Positions 47,579-59,735 of a stretch of DNA of 64,000 nucleotides are shown here, one piece after another. Made by a program: the position numbers and the translations under genes. The notes below the pieces were generated by a model, which was not told where the DNA came from, ran no database searches, and saw only the letters and a program-made list of their open reading frames with translations. Origin of the DNA: Podocnemis expansa (lineage: Eukaryota; Chordata; Testudines; Podocnemididae); assembly GCA_007922195.1 (NCBI GenBank), contig ML681971.1, forward strand, positions 18,548,369-18,612,368, written 5' to 3'. Position 1 is the first letter of the stretch. Each line of letters starts with the position of its first letter.

Positions 47579-50500
47579 CATAGAATCATAGAATCCTAGG
47601 GTTGGAAGGGACCTCATAGGTCATTTAGTCCAACCCCCTGCCAGAGGCAGGACCACTCCCACTAAACCATTCCAGTCATGGTTTTGTCCAGCCGGGCCTT
47701 AAACACCTCCAAAGATGGAGACTCCACCACCTCCCTTGGCAGCTCATTCCAATGCTTCACCACTTGCCTAGTAAAAAAGTTTTTTCTAATATCCAGCCTC
47801 GACCTCCCTAACCATAACTTGAGACCATTGCTCCTTGTTCTGTCCTCTGTTACCACCGAGAACAGTCAAGCTCCATCCTCCTTAGAGCATCCCTTCAAGT
47901 AGTTGAAGGTTGCTATCAAATTCCCCCTCAAACTTCTCTTCTGCAGACTAAATAAGCCTAATGCTTTCAGTCTATCCTCATAGGGCTTGTGCTCCAGCCC
48001 TTTAATCATTTTGGTTGCCCTCCTCTGAACTCTCTCTAGCATGTCCCTGCCCTTTTTGTAGTGGGGAGCCCAAAACTGAACACAGTATTCTAGATGTGGC
48101 CTCACCAGTGCAGAATAGAGGGGAATGATCACATCCCTTGATCTGCTGGTAATACTTCTTTTGATGCAACCCAGTATGCCATTGGCCTTTTTGGCAGCAA
48201 GAGCACACTGCTGACTCATATCTAGCTTCCCATCCACCATGACCCCCAGGTCCTTTTCTATACTGCTGCTACTTAGCTGAATGTTCCCCAGCCTGTAGCA
48301 GTGCCTGGGGTTTTTCCATCCCAAGTGCAGGATTTTACACTTGTCCTTATTGAACTTCATAAGATTTTTATTGGCCCACTGTTCCAATTTATCTAGGTCT
48401 CCCTGAATCCTGTCCTTGCCCTCCAACGTGTCTACTGGTCCCCCCAGCTTGGTGTCATCCACAAACTTACTGAGAGTGCAGTCTATTCCATCATCCAGAT
48501 CATTGATGAAAATGTTGAACAGAACTGGCCCCAGGACTGACCCCTGGGGCACCCCACTCATGACTGGTTGCCAGCTAGACATGGAAACATTGATTCCTAC
48601 ATGTTGAAACTGTTGATCTAGCCAGTTTTCTATCCACCTTATAGTCCACCTATCCAACCCATACTTCCTTAATTTGCCAATGAGAATGCTGTGGGGAACT
48701 GTATCAAAAGCCTTGCTAAAATCAAGGTATAGCACATCAACGGTTCTTCCTGCATCCAGATAACCAGTCATCTGATCATAGAAGGAAATGAGATTGGTCA
48801 GACATGACTTACCCTTGATAAATCCATGCTGACTGTTCCTGATCACTTTATTTTCTTCTAAGTGTTTGAGGATGGATTCTTTAAGAATCTGCTCCATAAT
48901 TTTTCCAGGGATTGAGGTGAGGCTGACTGGTCTATAATTCCCCGGATCCTCCTTTTTCCCTTTCTTGAAAATAGGCACTACATTTGCTTTTTTCCAATCC
49001 TCTGGCACCTCCCCTGTTCTCCATGAGTTTTGAAAGATAACGGCCAGAGGTGCTGCTATCACATCGGCCAATTCCCTCAGCACCCTTGGATGCAGTTCGT
49101 CCGGCCCCATGGACTTGTGCACATCCAGCTTCTTTAAGCAGTCCCTAACCTGACCTTCCATCACCAAGGGCCTCTCTTCTTCTCTCCAATCTGCCACACC
49201 CATGGTAGTGGGCTGAGAGCTGACGCTACCTGTGAAAACTGAAGCAAAAAAAGCATTGAGCACTTCAGCTTTTTCTTCATCCTCTGTCACAAGGATGCCT
49301 GCCCCATTCAGCAAGGGACCTACACCATCCCTGATCCTCTTCTTGTTATTAACATACTTGTAGAACCCCTTCTTGTTATCCTTTACATCCCTCGCTAGCC
49401 GCAGCTCCATTTGTCCTTTGGCCTTTCTGATTTTATCCCTGCAGTCCCTAGCAATATCTTTATATGCCTCCTTGGTTATCTGACCAAGCTTCCATTTCCT
49501 GTATGCTTCCTTTTTATGTTTAAGCTCAGAGTAGAGTTCTCTGCTAAGCCATTCTGGCTGCCTCACATGTTTGTTCTTTCTCCTAATTGGAATGGCAACT
49601 TCCTGTGCACTTAGCAGAGTTTCTTTAAAATATAACCAGTTTTCTTGGACTCCTTTCCCCATCAGATTAGCTTCCCAAGGGATCCTGCCCATCAGTTCCC
49701 TGAGGGACCCAAAATCTGCTCTTTGGAAGTCCAGGGTTTTTGTTTTGCTTCTTTCCTTCCCTCCTTTAATCAGCATCCTGAACTCAACCATGTCATGGTC
49801 ACTACTGCCTAGCTTGCCATTTACCTCTACCTCCCTGATCAATGCTTCCCTGTTTGTGAGCAGCAGGTCAAGAGGTGCAAGGCCCCTCCTTGGTTCCTCC
49901 AGCATTTGTTCTAGAAAGTTGTCCCCAACACACTCTAAAAACTTCCTGGATTGCCCATGCACTGCTGTACTGGCCTCCCAGCAGATGTCAGGGTAATTGA
50001 AGTCCCCCATGAGCACCAGGGCCTGTGATCTAGAAGCTTCCGCTAGTTGTCCATAGAACACCTCATCCACCTCCTGCTTCTGGTCTGGTGGTCTATAGCA
50101 GACTCCCACCACAACATCCCCCTTGTTGCTTTCCCCTCTCAGTGTAACCCACAGACTTTCTATTGGCACGCTTCCACTTCCATAATGGAGCTCTGAGCAG
50201 TCATAGAGCTCTTTTACATATAGTGCTACTCCTCCCCCTCTTCTTCCCTGCCTGTCTTTCCTGAACAGTTTATACCCATCCATGACAGAGCTCCCATCAT
50301 GCAGACTATCCCACCACGTCTCCGTTATTCCTATGATATCATAGTTCCTTGTCTGCACTAGTACTTCCAATTCTTCCTGTTTATTTCCCAGGCTCCTCGC
50401 CTTAGTGTATAGGCATCTAAGATACCTGGTCACTTGCCCTACTTTGTCAGTTTGGTTTTCAATTCTATTACATGAACCTCCTTGCATTTTTTCTTGGAGT

Positions 50501-50881
50501 CCTCCTCCCCCACTCTCCTCATGTGTTGGTGCTTCAGTGGAACATTTAAGACAATTATTTGATTCTCACCCATGTTCCAACTACCTTCTCTTTTATTCCT
50601 GGTACTACAGTCCCAACACCCCCCAAGTTCCATCCCTTCCCCCAGATCTCCCACATTGCCACTTACCTGTGGGCTTTGGTCTCCTTCCCCCGTTGAACCT
50701 AGTTTAAAGCCCTCCTCACTAGGTCAGCCAATCTGTGCCCAAATATACTCTTCCCCTTCCGGGACAGGTGAAGGCCATCTCTGCCTATCAATCCGCTGTC
50801 CTGAAACAGAACTCCATGGTCAAGGAAGCCGAATCCCTCCTGACCACACCATCTTCTCAGCCAGGCATTCACCTCTGGCTT
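47579..50881 (-). mobile_element. CR1 LINE, 3.3 kb, nearly full ORF2
   Basis: Minus-strand CR1 inserted in the hAT. The 3' end at 47579 carries the ATTCTATGATTCTATG-type CR1 terminal repeat. The 5' end near 50881 lies inside ORF1: the reverse complement of about 50870-50710 encodes a DGLHLSRKGK-like block, which corresponds to the C-terminal esterase (SGNH) motif of CR1 ORF1. Thus it is only modestly 5'-truncated. Confidence 0.88.
47662..50487 (-). pseudogene. CR1 ORF2 (APE endonuclease + reverse transcriptase), one nonsense codon
   Basis: Minus-strand frame of 873 codons to a TGA at 47866-47868, then the same frame continues to 47662. APE-type endonuclease motifs: ITETWWD (54-60), [10 protein letters not shown] (161-170), SSDHDMVEF (228-236). 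Reverse transcriptase: NYRPVSL (517-523), [10 protein letters not shown] (588-597), [11 protein letters not shown] (644-654), FVDD (675-678; both aspartates kept). The C-terminal CR1 block ([19 protein letters not shown]) lies beyond the stop. The other copy (16.4-17.4 kb) has arginine where the stop falls, so a CGA to TGA CpG transition is the likely cause. It makes target-site nicks and cDNA in active CR1s; here it is dead or nearly so. The upstream limit is the first Met of the open frame; the true start is unknown. Confidence 0.88.
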
Positions 50882-51239
50882 AAGGAGGAACAGGGTTTAA
50901 GGTGGAGCCAGTAGAAAGCTATGTTCTGGCTGCTTGTGCTATTTTTAGGGAGGTCCTAGAACTCAGTGTTCCAGTGTGTTCCTCTGTCTTTAGGGGCCCC
51001 GGAATGCTGCCAGCCTAAAGATGGGGGCCCTGGAACTGTGTTGCAATGCATTCCCCCTTACTTTAACCCCTGAAGACTAACAGATTTCTTTGGGCATAAG
51101 CTTTCATGGGCTCCAACCTACTGCATCTGATGAAGTGGATTGGAGCCCACAAAAACTTATGCCCAAAGAAATGTGTTATTCTTTAAGGTGCCCCAGGACT
51201 CTCATTGTTTCTGTTGATTTTACTGAAACTACTCAGGTA

Positions 51240-52555
51240 ATACTTGGCATGATTCAAGTGGCAAACTGGGTCCTGAATGGAGCTGGGAGAAAATGTTTTT
51301 CCCCCCAAAATTTCAGACCCCCCCATCCTTAAATGGGACATGGTAAAAAATTTTGAACATTTTCACAAACAAAAATTAGTTCAGGTCAATGAAAAGATTG
51401 TTTCCATGTCAGACATATTTTAATTTAACTGTACAACAAAGAGGCATTAGAACTGGAAAATGGAATTATTTTTTGGTATAAAAATATCAAAAGGGGATGT
51501 TCTGACAATTTGGAAAATTGGTTTTGAAAAATTTTGCAAATCAAGAAATGGTTGAAAAACTGATCCTTTGCCATGGAAGGTCTTGGTTTTGATGACCTGG
51601 CATTTTTCAATGAAAAATTTCAGTTTTTGTCCCAAATGAGGAGTTCAACTAGCTGACAAGTTACAGAGGACAGACTTCCCAAAGTCTGAGTTACTTTTCT
51701 CTGCCCATCTATGTGAGAAACAGTATCACCAACATTAAGGCTGATGTATAACCCTTTCAGGATTACATTTCTTCCTAAAACTCCAGGTGCAGATCCTCAG
51801 ATGGCATAAGCTGTCACTGCTCCACTGACTTTAAGGGAGATATAGCAATTTATATCAGCTTAGAATCTGGCCACATGTATTGAGAAAGTTTACTTGCCAT
51901 ATATTTTTTTAAAAGGTTCAGTCACAGCTGTACATCCTCCTCATCTAGGTCATGTGAAAGCATATTACTTTCAGGTCAAAACCTGCTGATACGTGTAAAT
52001 TGAAGTCAAAGGAAAAGAAGATCTTCCGAAAGCCATTGACGCTGGCATGAGTCAAGCAGAGTAAAAGGAGCTGATGCTTGCTGAGAGCAAAATCCATGAA
52101 AAAGAAGAAGAGGAAAAATCCAGATGCAAGCATAGGATTCATTAATAGGTGGCAAGAAGGGTTGAAGTGGTTTGTATTTCAAGCATAGGTTTAATTTGCT
52201 CTTACTAAATGATTTCATGTTAAAATATTTAAATGCAAGGAACTATGGTATTTCTGGTATCTTTTATTAATCAGAAGATGATTAATGGGTCAGTAAACAA
52301 ACAATTTTGGGGGACTTGCTTTTATTTATTGCACAGCAATTTGTTCAACAGTCAAAGACTGTAGCTTGTTATGTAAACTAACCAAAACCCAAGAACCCTT
52401 AATATTTTATGCTATGACAAAGGCTGTGTTGAACATAAACTGCCCCTAAATCATTTATATTATTTCATTAATTTTCAGTGTTCAAACTTTTCATAAAATG
52501 TCAAAGAAGAAATATTTGCCATGGAGACAACCTGAAGATGAAGGTTCATAATTTG
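51240..52555. other. No gene recognised
   Basis: AT-rich sequence with short frames only. Confidence 0.4.
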
Positions 52556-52679
52556 TAGTGACCGGATGCCTCAGTTGTATAGGGACACTCCTGGTATTTG
52601 GGCCTTTGACTGGCACAGATGCCTATTACCCCCCACAACCTCCTGTCCTGATTTTCCATACTTCCTTTCTGGTCACCCA
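52556..52679. repeat. hAT-like MITE of the GGGTGACCAGAT type (decayed)
   Basis: TAGTGACCGGATGCC, then TATAGGGACACTCCTGGTAT, CCTATTACCCCCCACAACC and the end TTTCTGGTCACCCA. Inverted ends, about 124 bases. Related to 46488-46608. Confidence 0.55.
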
Positions 52680-52722
52680 CTTCTAAGCCTGAATTTAGTG
52701 TAATAATCTGGTTAATATATAG

Positions 52723-52909
52723 CAGGTGTGGCCAAACTGTGGCTTGGGAGCCACATGTGGCTCCTGAATGAAGAAGTGTGGCTTGTGGAAAAACATCAGC
52801 AAATCACATTAGTAGGTAAAAGTATATGGCTATATGCCTCAGTGTGGCTCTTGAAGGTTTAATAATCAACTTGCGTAGCTCTTCAGTTCCATAAGTTTGG
52901 CCACCGCTG
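52723..52909. mobile_element. hAT-like MITE with CAGGTGTGGCCAAACTGTGG ends
   Basis: The left end CAGGTGTGGCCAAAC and right end GTTTGGCCACCGCTG are inverted repeats. The interior has GGGAGCCACATGTGGCTC. The flanks ATATATAG and AATATAGC are similar allowing an indel. Confidence 0.65.
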
Positions 52910-53009
52910 AATATAGCATACGCACCTTGATACTCTGTAGGATAGAATGGGAACTGCTCAACTCTACCTCACAGGATCTATATTGCCAACCACTAACAGA
53001 TTTTCTTTT

Positions 53010-53295
53010 AGCTCAAGTCTTCACTGGTAGCTGCAAATTCACTGCCATCAGACTGATCTTCCCAATCAACTGATCAGATCTGCAAACACCTGGTCAGGCA
53101 CTCAGGAAGTCCACCTCGGAAGACCAGCCCAGTAAGTAGAGCAGCACTGAATTGGAGGGCATTTCTCTTCAACTCAGCGCACTGAAGACGCTGTAGTACG
53201 TAGGCAGTAGGAGGGAGATACACAAGGTATTTTAAGTACTTTGCATATCTTCCTTCAACTGCTGCCAAAATTCTGCTGCAATGTAGACCTTCCCT
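53010..53295. mobile_element. Old MITE, copy homologous to 41204-41480
   Basis: The left end GCTCAAGTCTTCACTGG and right end GCAATGTAGACCTTCCC are weak inverted repeats. The interior matches the 41.2-kb copy (GACTGATCTTCCCAATCAAC, CCCAGTAAGTAGAGCAGC). Confidence 0.5.
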
Positions 53296-55484
53296 GAGTT
53301 TGTGTATTTAAAGTACCTCTATCTGGAAGCTGAGGATGAGCATGGTATGCTGCATAGCGTAAGTTGTAAGATCCTAGCTGACCATAGCTTTGTCACAATA
53401 TTAAAAGATCCAGGGTCAGACACTCTACTGTTGTAAAGCAGTGCAGCTAAAGTCAATTCAAGTCCACTAAAGTCAATTATGCCGATATATACCAGGTAAG
53501 AATCTGGTCCATACTGTAGCCCTTCCAATTCTAACTGAACATATCCACTACAATGCATGTCAGCAATAAAGCACTGCTTTGGTTTTCAAAAGGACTTCAA
53601 TCCATTATTTAAAATTTTACTTACAGGTTTTAGTGCATAAAATTTGTGAATTGCATTTATGCACATGAACGCAAGTAGTGTGTCCTCTTGCATTCTAAAC
53701 AAACAAGGACTGTGTCCATTTTATTGGGGAAAAAAATTGCCACCTTTGGCCCCCTCAATCTGCTGGGGTTAAGCCTCTTTGGGCCCTGTCCATGTAAGAG
53801 GCAGCTTCAAAATCTGAACTTCAGAATTGGACTTTTTTTTTCTTTATTTATTTTTGGTACAAGCGTCTTGTTGACATGAAAATAACAGTGTTGTCAAATG
53901 GCATTTGAAGGATCTACAATCAACTGGAAGAAAATGGTAAATGCTTTTCAATGAGAAATTTCATCAGTTTTGCACATCTCTGCTTCTGGCTTTTTTTCTC
54001 TGCACCCCCTCATTTCTTGCTCTCCTCTGTTCATACATGCTTATTTGGAACTCATGTTCCAGCTGACTTGACCTCTCCTACCTCAGTGCCAACTGCAGTC
54101 TATTCTACCTGAACTGCATTCTTCATGGACAGCGAGGGGGTAGTACTAAGTTGTGCCACTTCCCAGATTTAATGTGCTTGCACAAAATCACCCTGGGATC
54201 ACTCAAGTTCTACTTACAGCCATTCTGAAAGGAACACCAAATCATTTGCTGTCGCTTAATTCCCATAAATAACTCAGGAGGAAAGTACATTTCTGGCAAT
54301 GGGACGCTACCCTTCATTCTGTCGTTTCCTACTCTTCATGCATTACTCATGCAATAAATTCTTTCAGTGCAAGCATTTCACAAAAGCATCAGAAATTTAT
54401 CAGACCAGGAGTTGTTGGAGAAGTGACAAGCACCTGCTTCTTCCAGGAAGGCCCAGGTCAGTCTGATGTTTCTCACTCCAGGCATTCAGATACTTCAAAG
54501 CCAGGTGGCTTTTTTCTTAAGCTGATGTGATGTTCACTGCCACAGTAGCAAGCATTACCACCCTGATTGAGTGAAAACACATTGGTATGTTCTTAAGTCT
54601 ACGACTACTCAGGACAGCATTTAAGCATGTGCTTAAACTTAAGTGCTTGTTCTGAAAAATACATTCCTCCTCAGTCAGGACCTAACTAAATGAAGTAGTT
54701 CAACATTGAATTAGTTTCATCAGTGTCTAACATTGTGGCACTTGAAGTCACAGATTGCTCTAAACTTGCAAGCACTTTGACAACGAAAATGTCCTCTCCT
54801 TTAAAGATCCACGAGAGGGCAGCAGAAAACAAGCCTACAGCGGCTTTGCATGTGCCTCATTTATGAAAGTTAATTCTCTAATATTGACATGTATTTTACA
54901 CCAGGAATGGTTTCTGCTATTTCAAGAGTGTACAGAACTGGCTTCATAACGGTTTTCACACCCTAGAGGAAGAATTATTTTCAAGCATCACTCCTCTGCT
55001 TTCCCAAAGTGGCTCCTGTCTTTGTCCCTGTCCAAAACAGCCTTCTGGCTGTTCTTTGTTTGCAGTAGATACCCTGGATCTGCAATATCCAAGGCGGATA
55101 TTGTCTTTGTATCCATGTGTGCACCACACCCAGCACCATGTGGTCCTGATCCTCCATGCATACTTTGGTCACTAGCATACATGATAGTTCTCGAGTACTG
55201 AAAACTGTGGTGTAAAACTGTGAACAATCACTTTAATCAGGGGTTCTCCTCGTCCTGCTTGCAGGCTGGGGAGGCTCTGAACAGAAGCATACAGAAGGTG
55301 GGCTGAGCAGTGCCACTCTGCCTTCGGGAGGAGCCTGTGTACTAACACTCAGATGACTTAGAACGCTCAACATCCCCATTCTCCCACCCTGGGAAAGACA
55401 TATTTGATGGTTCCTTGTTACTTCTGATTCATATATTTCCTGGCTATGTTTGGGGGTGAGCAGATCTCTTGCTAATCACAGTGG
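53296..55484. other. No gene recognised
   Basis: Unique-looking, AT-rich. A short segment near 54595-54680 (GCATTTAAGCATGTGCTTAA) resembles a dispersed amniote repeat also seen at 62165-62200. Confidence 0.4.
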
Positions 55485-55770
55485 GTTCGCACACTGACCA
55501 TGGCAAAGTTGCCATCATGAGATCAATCTCCCCAGATCAGTCTAGTGGTCAGCTAAGATACATTACATCAATCCAGAAACTGACTTAGTAAAATCACCCC
55601 CTCACGTGATGGAGCACTGTCTCACATTCCTGTTGATGCAGTGCACTTAAGACACCACACTGAAGGGCAGTTAAAAAGTTGACAGGAATTATGTAATCTA
55701 CGCATAACAGCTTGCATAACTCAAATGAGTCTACCAAATTTTCTTAGCCATACAGACTGAGCTTAATGTG
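55485..55770. mobile_element. MITE related to 20759-20990
   Basis: Shares ATCCAGAAACTGACTTAG with AAAATCAC, GCATAACAGCTTGCATAAC and the eroded CATACAGACTGAGC end with the 20.8-kb copy. Limits approximate. Confidence 0.5.
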
Positions 55771-58600
55771 GTACCTTTACTCACACTGAAGAGCAAATAT
55801 CTAATAAAGGTAACAGGACTGCTGGTGAAGTAAGGCACTATCCAGGTCACAAGCTGGCCCCGAATGATCAGTCATCGCACAGAACACACACATAGTGTTT
55901 GGGAAGTGAAAATCATCTGAAGAAGGAGGGGCTTATGTGAAAATTGCACATTTTTAAACTTGATAACTTCACGTGTTTGCAATTTGTTTAGACAAACTGA
56001 GGAGGAAAACCACAATATCTGGTAGTCTAAAAATGAGCCACTATGAGGGATTAATCAGTCTGAAATGGTTAGATGAACACACTGAACGTAGATGGAAAAA
56101 AGTCTAATGATGTAAATATTTTTCTCTAGAGCTCTTCCATGTTACACTTGATTAACCCACTCTAGACACAATTTTACAACTCACTGCCCCTGTACTTTAG
56201 ATTAATTATTTTAGGCGAGGGATACCATTTATTTGCAGATTCAACTTACCACAATAAAGCTGTGTTCCCAATTCTGCCAATTTAATAAGAGCTAATATGA
56301 AATTAAAAGGAAAAGAAAATCTGTGTAAATCTTACTGAAACGGTAACTGCAGTACGGATGTCTTACAGCGCTGCTTTTAAAGGGACACTGTCATAAATGC
56401 ATATATAAGGAAATTCTGTATGTGTCTTCTGAATGCTAAAGAAATGCTGTGTCATGTATTTCAATAATACATACATTAACCATGCAAGTAAAGAAATGTA
56501 GTTATAAAATAGAGATACACCTTTCTGTAGTTAAATAGCTATATTCATATACACACGCATTTAAAAATCATATTTCTTTACTTATGCAATCAATAGGCTC
56601 CATTTCATTATTATTGTTTGATTTGCTGAACAAGACTAACACAGCTACTCCTTTGGAAATTATTTATAGTCTGGTGCTGATTAGAGGCACTAGTCATGGA
56701 CCAGGTCCTGATTGTGACCAGTGCTGTACAATCATGGAACAAAGACACGATCCATGCCTGTGCTTACAATCTCTCTGTCAGTAACTGAGGGTATTTGTGG
56801 ACTTATTTTCATGACTCAGGAGACTTGAGTGATTTCACTGGAAATCACTTGTACCTGATAGGAGGAGAGGGGAACACAAGAAAGGGCAGACCAGCCTTTC
56901 CCAGGAACTAAACAGGAGTTAAAGGCACTCAGTACCTTCTAGAACTGAGCCCTGTATAAATAAGAAGGGGGAAAGCGTCACCGTTAATGCTGATTATTAA
57001 CACTGTTGGCTTATTCTTATGTAGACTGAATGTACATTTTAATGACTGCCTTTTCCACCATGGGGCTATCAGCAGGCCGTCAAATCAGGGCTTTCCCAGA
57101 ACAATAAGCTTCCATCATTTGAAGAGGTTACTCCAGTAGCTAACAGCAGGGGTAGGTGGTTATCCTTTGCGTGAACCATCCAGTAAAATGAGGCATAGTA
57201 CGTTTAGTTTCCATGCAAAGAAACAATTACTCCTAAAAGCAGGGCAGTAGGTTGTGTGTGCCTGAGACCCCTATTTTCAAAGCTATTCACCCCTAACAGG
57301 CTTTAAGATCCAGTATGGATTCATTCAGTGAGGCCTATTTGGTTCAGTACAGAGAACTAACTTCTTCAGTTTGAGGTTCCAGATTATTTATCAGAGACAT
57401 TTCTTGTTACTTCTGTATGAGGCAGGATTAATTTCCCAAATGCCACTGGTTATCATGCTGTGTCTCTGAAAGGTAATGTTCCAGCTAGTCAGTTTCTTAG
57501 CTTTCAAAAGATCTATGCAGAGTTTCTGAATTGGAGAAACCATGAATAATTTTTACATGGCATGCTTCTTGCAGAAACTTATAAACCAGACTCAGATTGA
57601 TCAACCATAGCCAAGTGCAAAGAACTCCCCCAGAGAAATGTTTTCACAGTCTGAAAGACTCAGACAAATAATATTACATCCCTTTCATGTTAAAGTTGCC
57701 TGCTCTTTGGCTAGACTATGTCATCAGTATATACATACACCTTTTACAGATTAGGCTACATATGATTCTTCACTTACATTGATTATTTTAACCAAGGATT
57801 GTCACGTGGAAGTCTTTCCTGTGGTCCACAGGAGGAATAGTTAATACATGTATAGGGGAAAATGATGCCTATTATTGTATATCAATATTATTCTTCAGAA
57901 TGTAGTAGTACCTAAAATATAGACAGATACTTTCAGTTCCAAAAGAAGACGTGGTCCCTGGTCCAAAAAGCACAGGGGATGAAATTCATCTTTGTGCACA
58001 ATTTAATGCGAGCTCCATGTAAGCTCTACTCTAAAGGCTTAATTGAAATATAAATATTGCTTAGTCCTAGTGCTGGCCCTCTGCACAAAGGGGAATTTCA
58101 CCCATAATCTTATTTTAATTTTTTATTCCCTACTGCCCCAAAACCTTCCAAGCTCCAGGTGTGGTGAGTGAATGGTCAGACTTCACAGCACCTATAAAAC
58201 AGTTTTAAATTTGATCTATTGATTACAAAGCTCTGCACAAAGATTGGCAAGTAGAATCAATTCCTCTTTACGGATGACATGGGGAAGTGATTCTCTTACC
58301 CAGTTTCCATTACAGAAGAAAGATTTAAGTCTGGGATGCGATATTATTCATTGTGACTTTGACCTGAGGTATCCAGTGCTTTACATGAGTGACCTAGAGA
58401 GAACGCCAGGGAGTTCTTTTTCTGCTACAGAAGTTTCCAGGGACAAAAACATTGATATATTTTTTTTGATCAGGGAAAAGACTTACTCCTTGGGCAGAAC
58501 AGTTGTATAGCTTTCCAAGCTTTGAAATGAACCCAAAACTGTCTCAATAGTATTCCCTTTCTAAAAATCTCATTTCTATTTATCTACAAATTTAAATAAT
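55771..58600. other. No gene recognised; one PLE end fragment at 56613-56662
   Basis: AT-rich intergenic sequence. The fragment TTGCTGAACAAGACTAACAC followed by GCTACTCCTTTGGAA is the last ~45 bases of the Penelope-like family. Confidence 0.4.
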
Positions 58601-58664
58601 TTATAGACGCCCATCACTAAAGTATCTAAGTACCCAACACTTTTTAAAGTATTTAGTTTTAAGA

Positions 58665-58800
58665 AACTCCTGTCTAGTAGTGCAATGCTATTACTCCCAT
58701 TTTACAGGTGGCAAACTAAGTCAGAGACAGACTTAATGACTTCCCCAAAGTTCTATAATAAATCTGTAGCAGAGCAGGGAATTGAATCTAGGCTGGTGGG
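58665..58800 (+). repeat. MIR-like ancient SINE
   Basis: ATTACTCCCATTTTACAGGT, then GGCAAACTAAGTCAGAGACA, GACTTCCCCAAAGTTC and GAATTGAATCTAGGCTGG: a MIR core and tail in order. Confidence 0.6.
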
Positions 58801-59727
58801 TGACACTTTCTAATGTGGGTGTGAAATAGTCTGTGCATTTTGGAGCTGTTATCTGTCCACTAAGGACCAGAGACAAAGCGCACTGAAGCCAGTGATAAGA
58901 CTTCAGTGGACTTTGAATGAGGAGCATAAGAGGAAATTCTATTCAAACTGGTAAAAAGCTTTCCACGAGTTAGAGATTGTTCAGTGAACCCATTGATACA
59001 GTCTTCTCTATGCATGTGGTTAATGGTGTGATATCCCTTGACAAAGCCTTGCTGCTGAATGACAATCACGGCATTGTATCTCCACTTTGCAATATGCAGA
59101 AAAGCACATCATAATGTACCATGAGCAGCATTGTCTCTCTATGTTCTGCATTGGAGTCAGCCTGGAGCATTCAGATGCCATATTAAATTGTTTAACATTT
59201 GGATGGTGCAAGGGGTATTCTAGCTGCCTGGTAAATTAGATAACTGAATGTACACTAACTGCTGCAACCTCAACTGTCACTCTCATTGTCTTCCTCGTAT
59301 GTTCCCTCAAAGCATATTCTCTTTTAAAATTCATAACAAAAAAAAAATCAGTTTTAGGATTTGGCTTATCATCATAAAATAATCACACCTCTAGGGATTA
59401 CATAACTAGTCCAGGGTTGTAACTATCTCACAATAAGAACATTCCCCCTTCTTGTTTTCTCTCTTAAATAAGCATACTTCAAGCCAGAGATGAATGTTTG
59501 CATTGTTTGGTTTAGAGTAAATTAACGGCATGGAATAGTGCCTCTGAACAAAAAGGGTGGGGAAGAGACGACTGACATTTCCTGTTTGGACGTGATAGCT
59601 TTAAAAATATCCCTGGTTGTGTTGGCAGTATTAAGCTGGTCTTTATAAATACAGGCTACCATAGTATTGTGTTTTATTAACAGCAATAAATGGTCCAAAA
59701 AAGATAATAAACTGCTTCTGCCTAATA
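58801..59727. other. No gene recognised
   Basis: No exon-like frame or known repeat. Confidence 0.4.
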
Positions 59728-59735
59728 AGAACAGG

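Larger units (their letters stand above)
47249..51072. mobile_element. hAT element, CAGGGGTTAAAGTA family, interrupted by CR1
   Basis: Starts CAGGGGTTAAAGTATAATTT and ends CCTTACTTTAACCCCTG, with an exact 8-base duplication AAGACTAA (47241-47248, 51073-51080). The hAT's own sequence is 47249-47578 plus about 50882-51072; the rest is a CR1 insertion. No transposase frame. Confidence 0.88.
47173..51210 (+). mobile_element. Penelope-like palindromic copy, split by hAT and CR1
   Basis: The left part 47173-47248 (CAGAGAGATAGCCTTGTTAG to CCTTAAAGACTAA) and right part 51073-51210 (GACTAACAGATTTCTTTGGG, then TTATGCCCAAAGAAATGTG and GGTGCCCCAGGACTC) together form one fold-back copy. CTGTTGATT is exact on both sides (47164-47172, 51211-51219) with weaker similarity beyond. 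The interior is a DNA transposon at an 8-base duplication. Confidence 0.65.
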
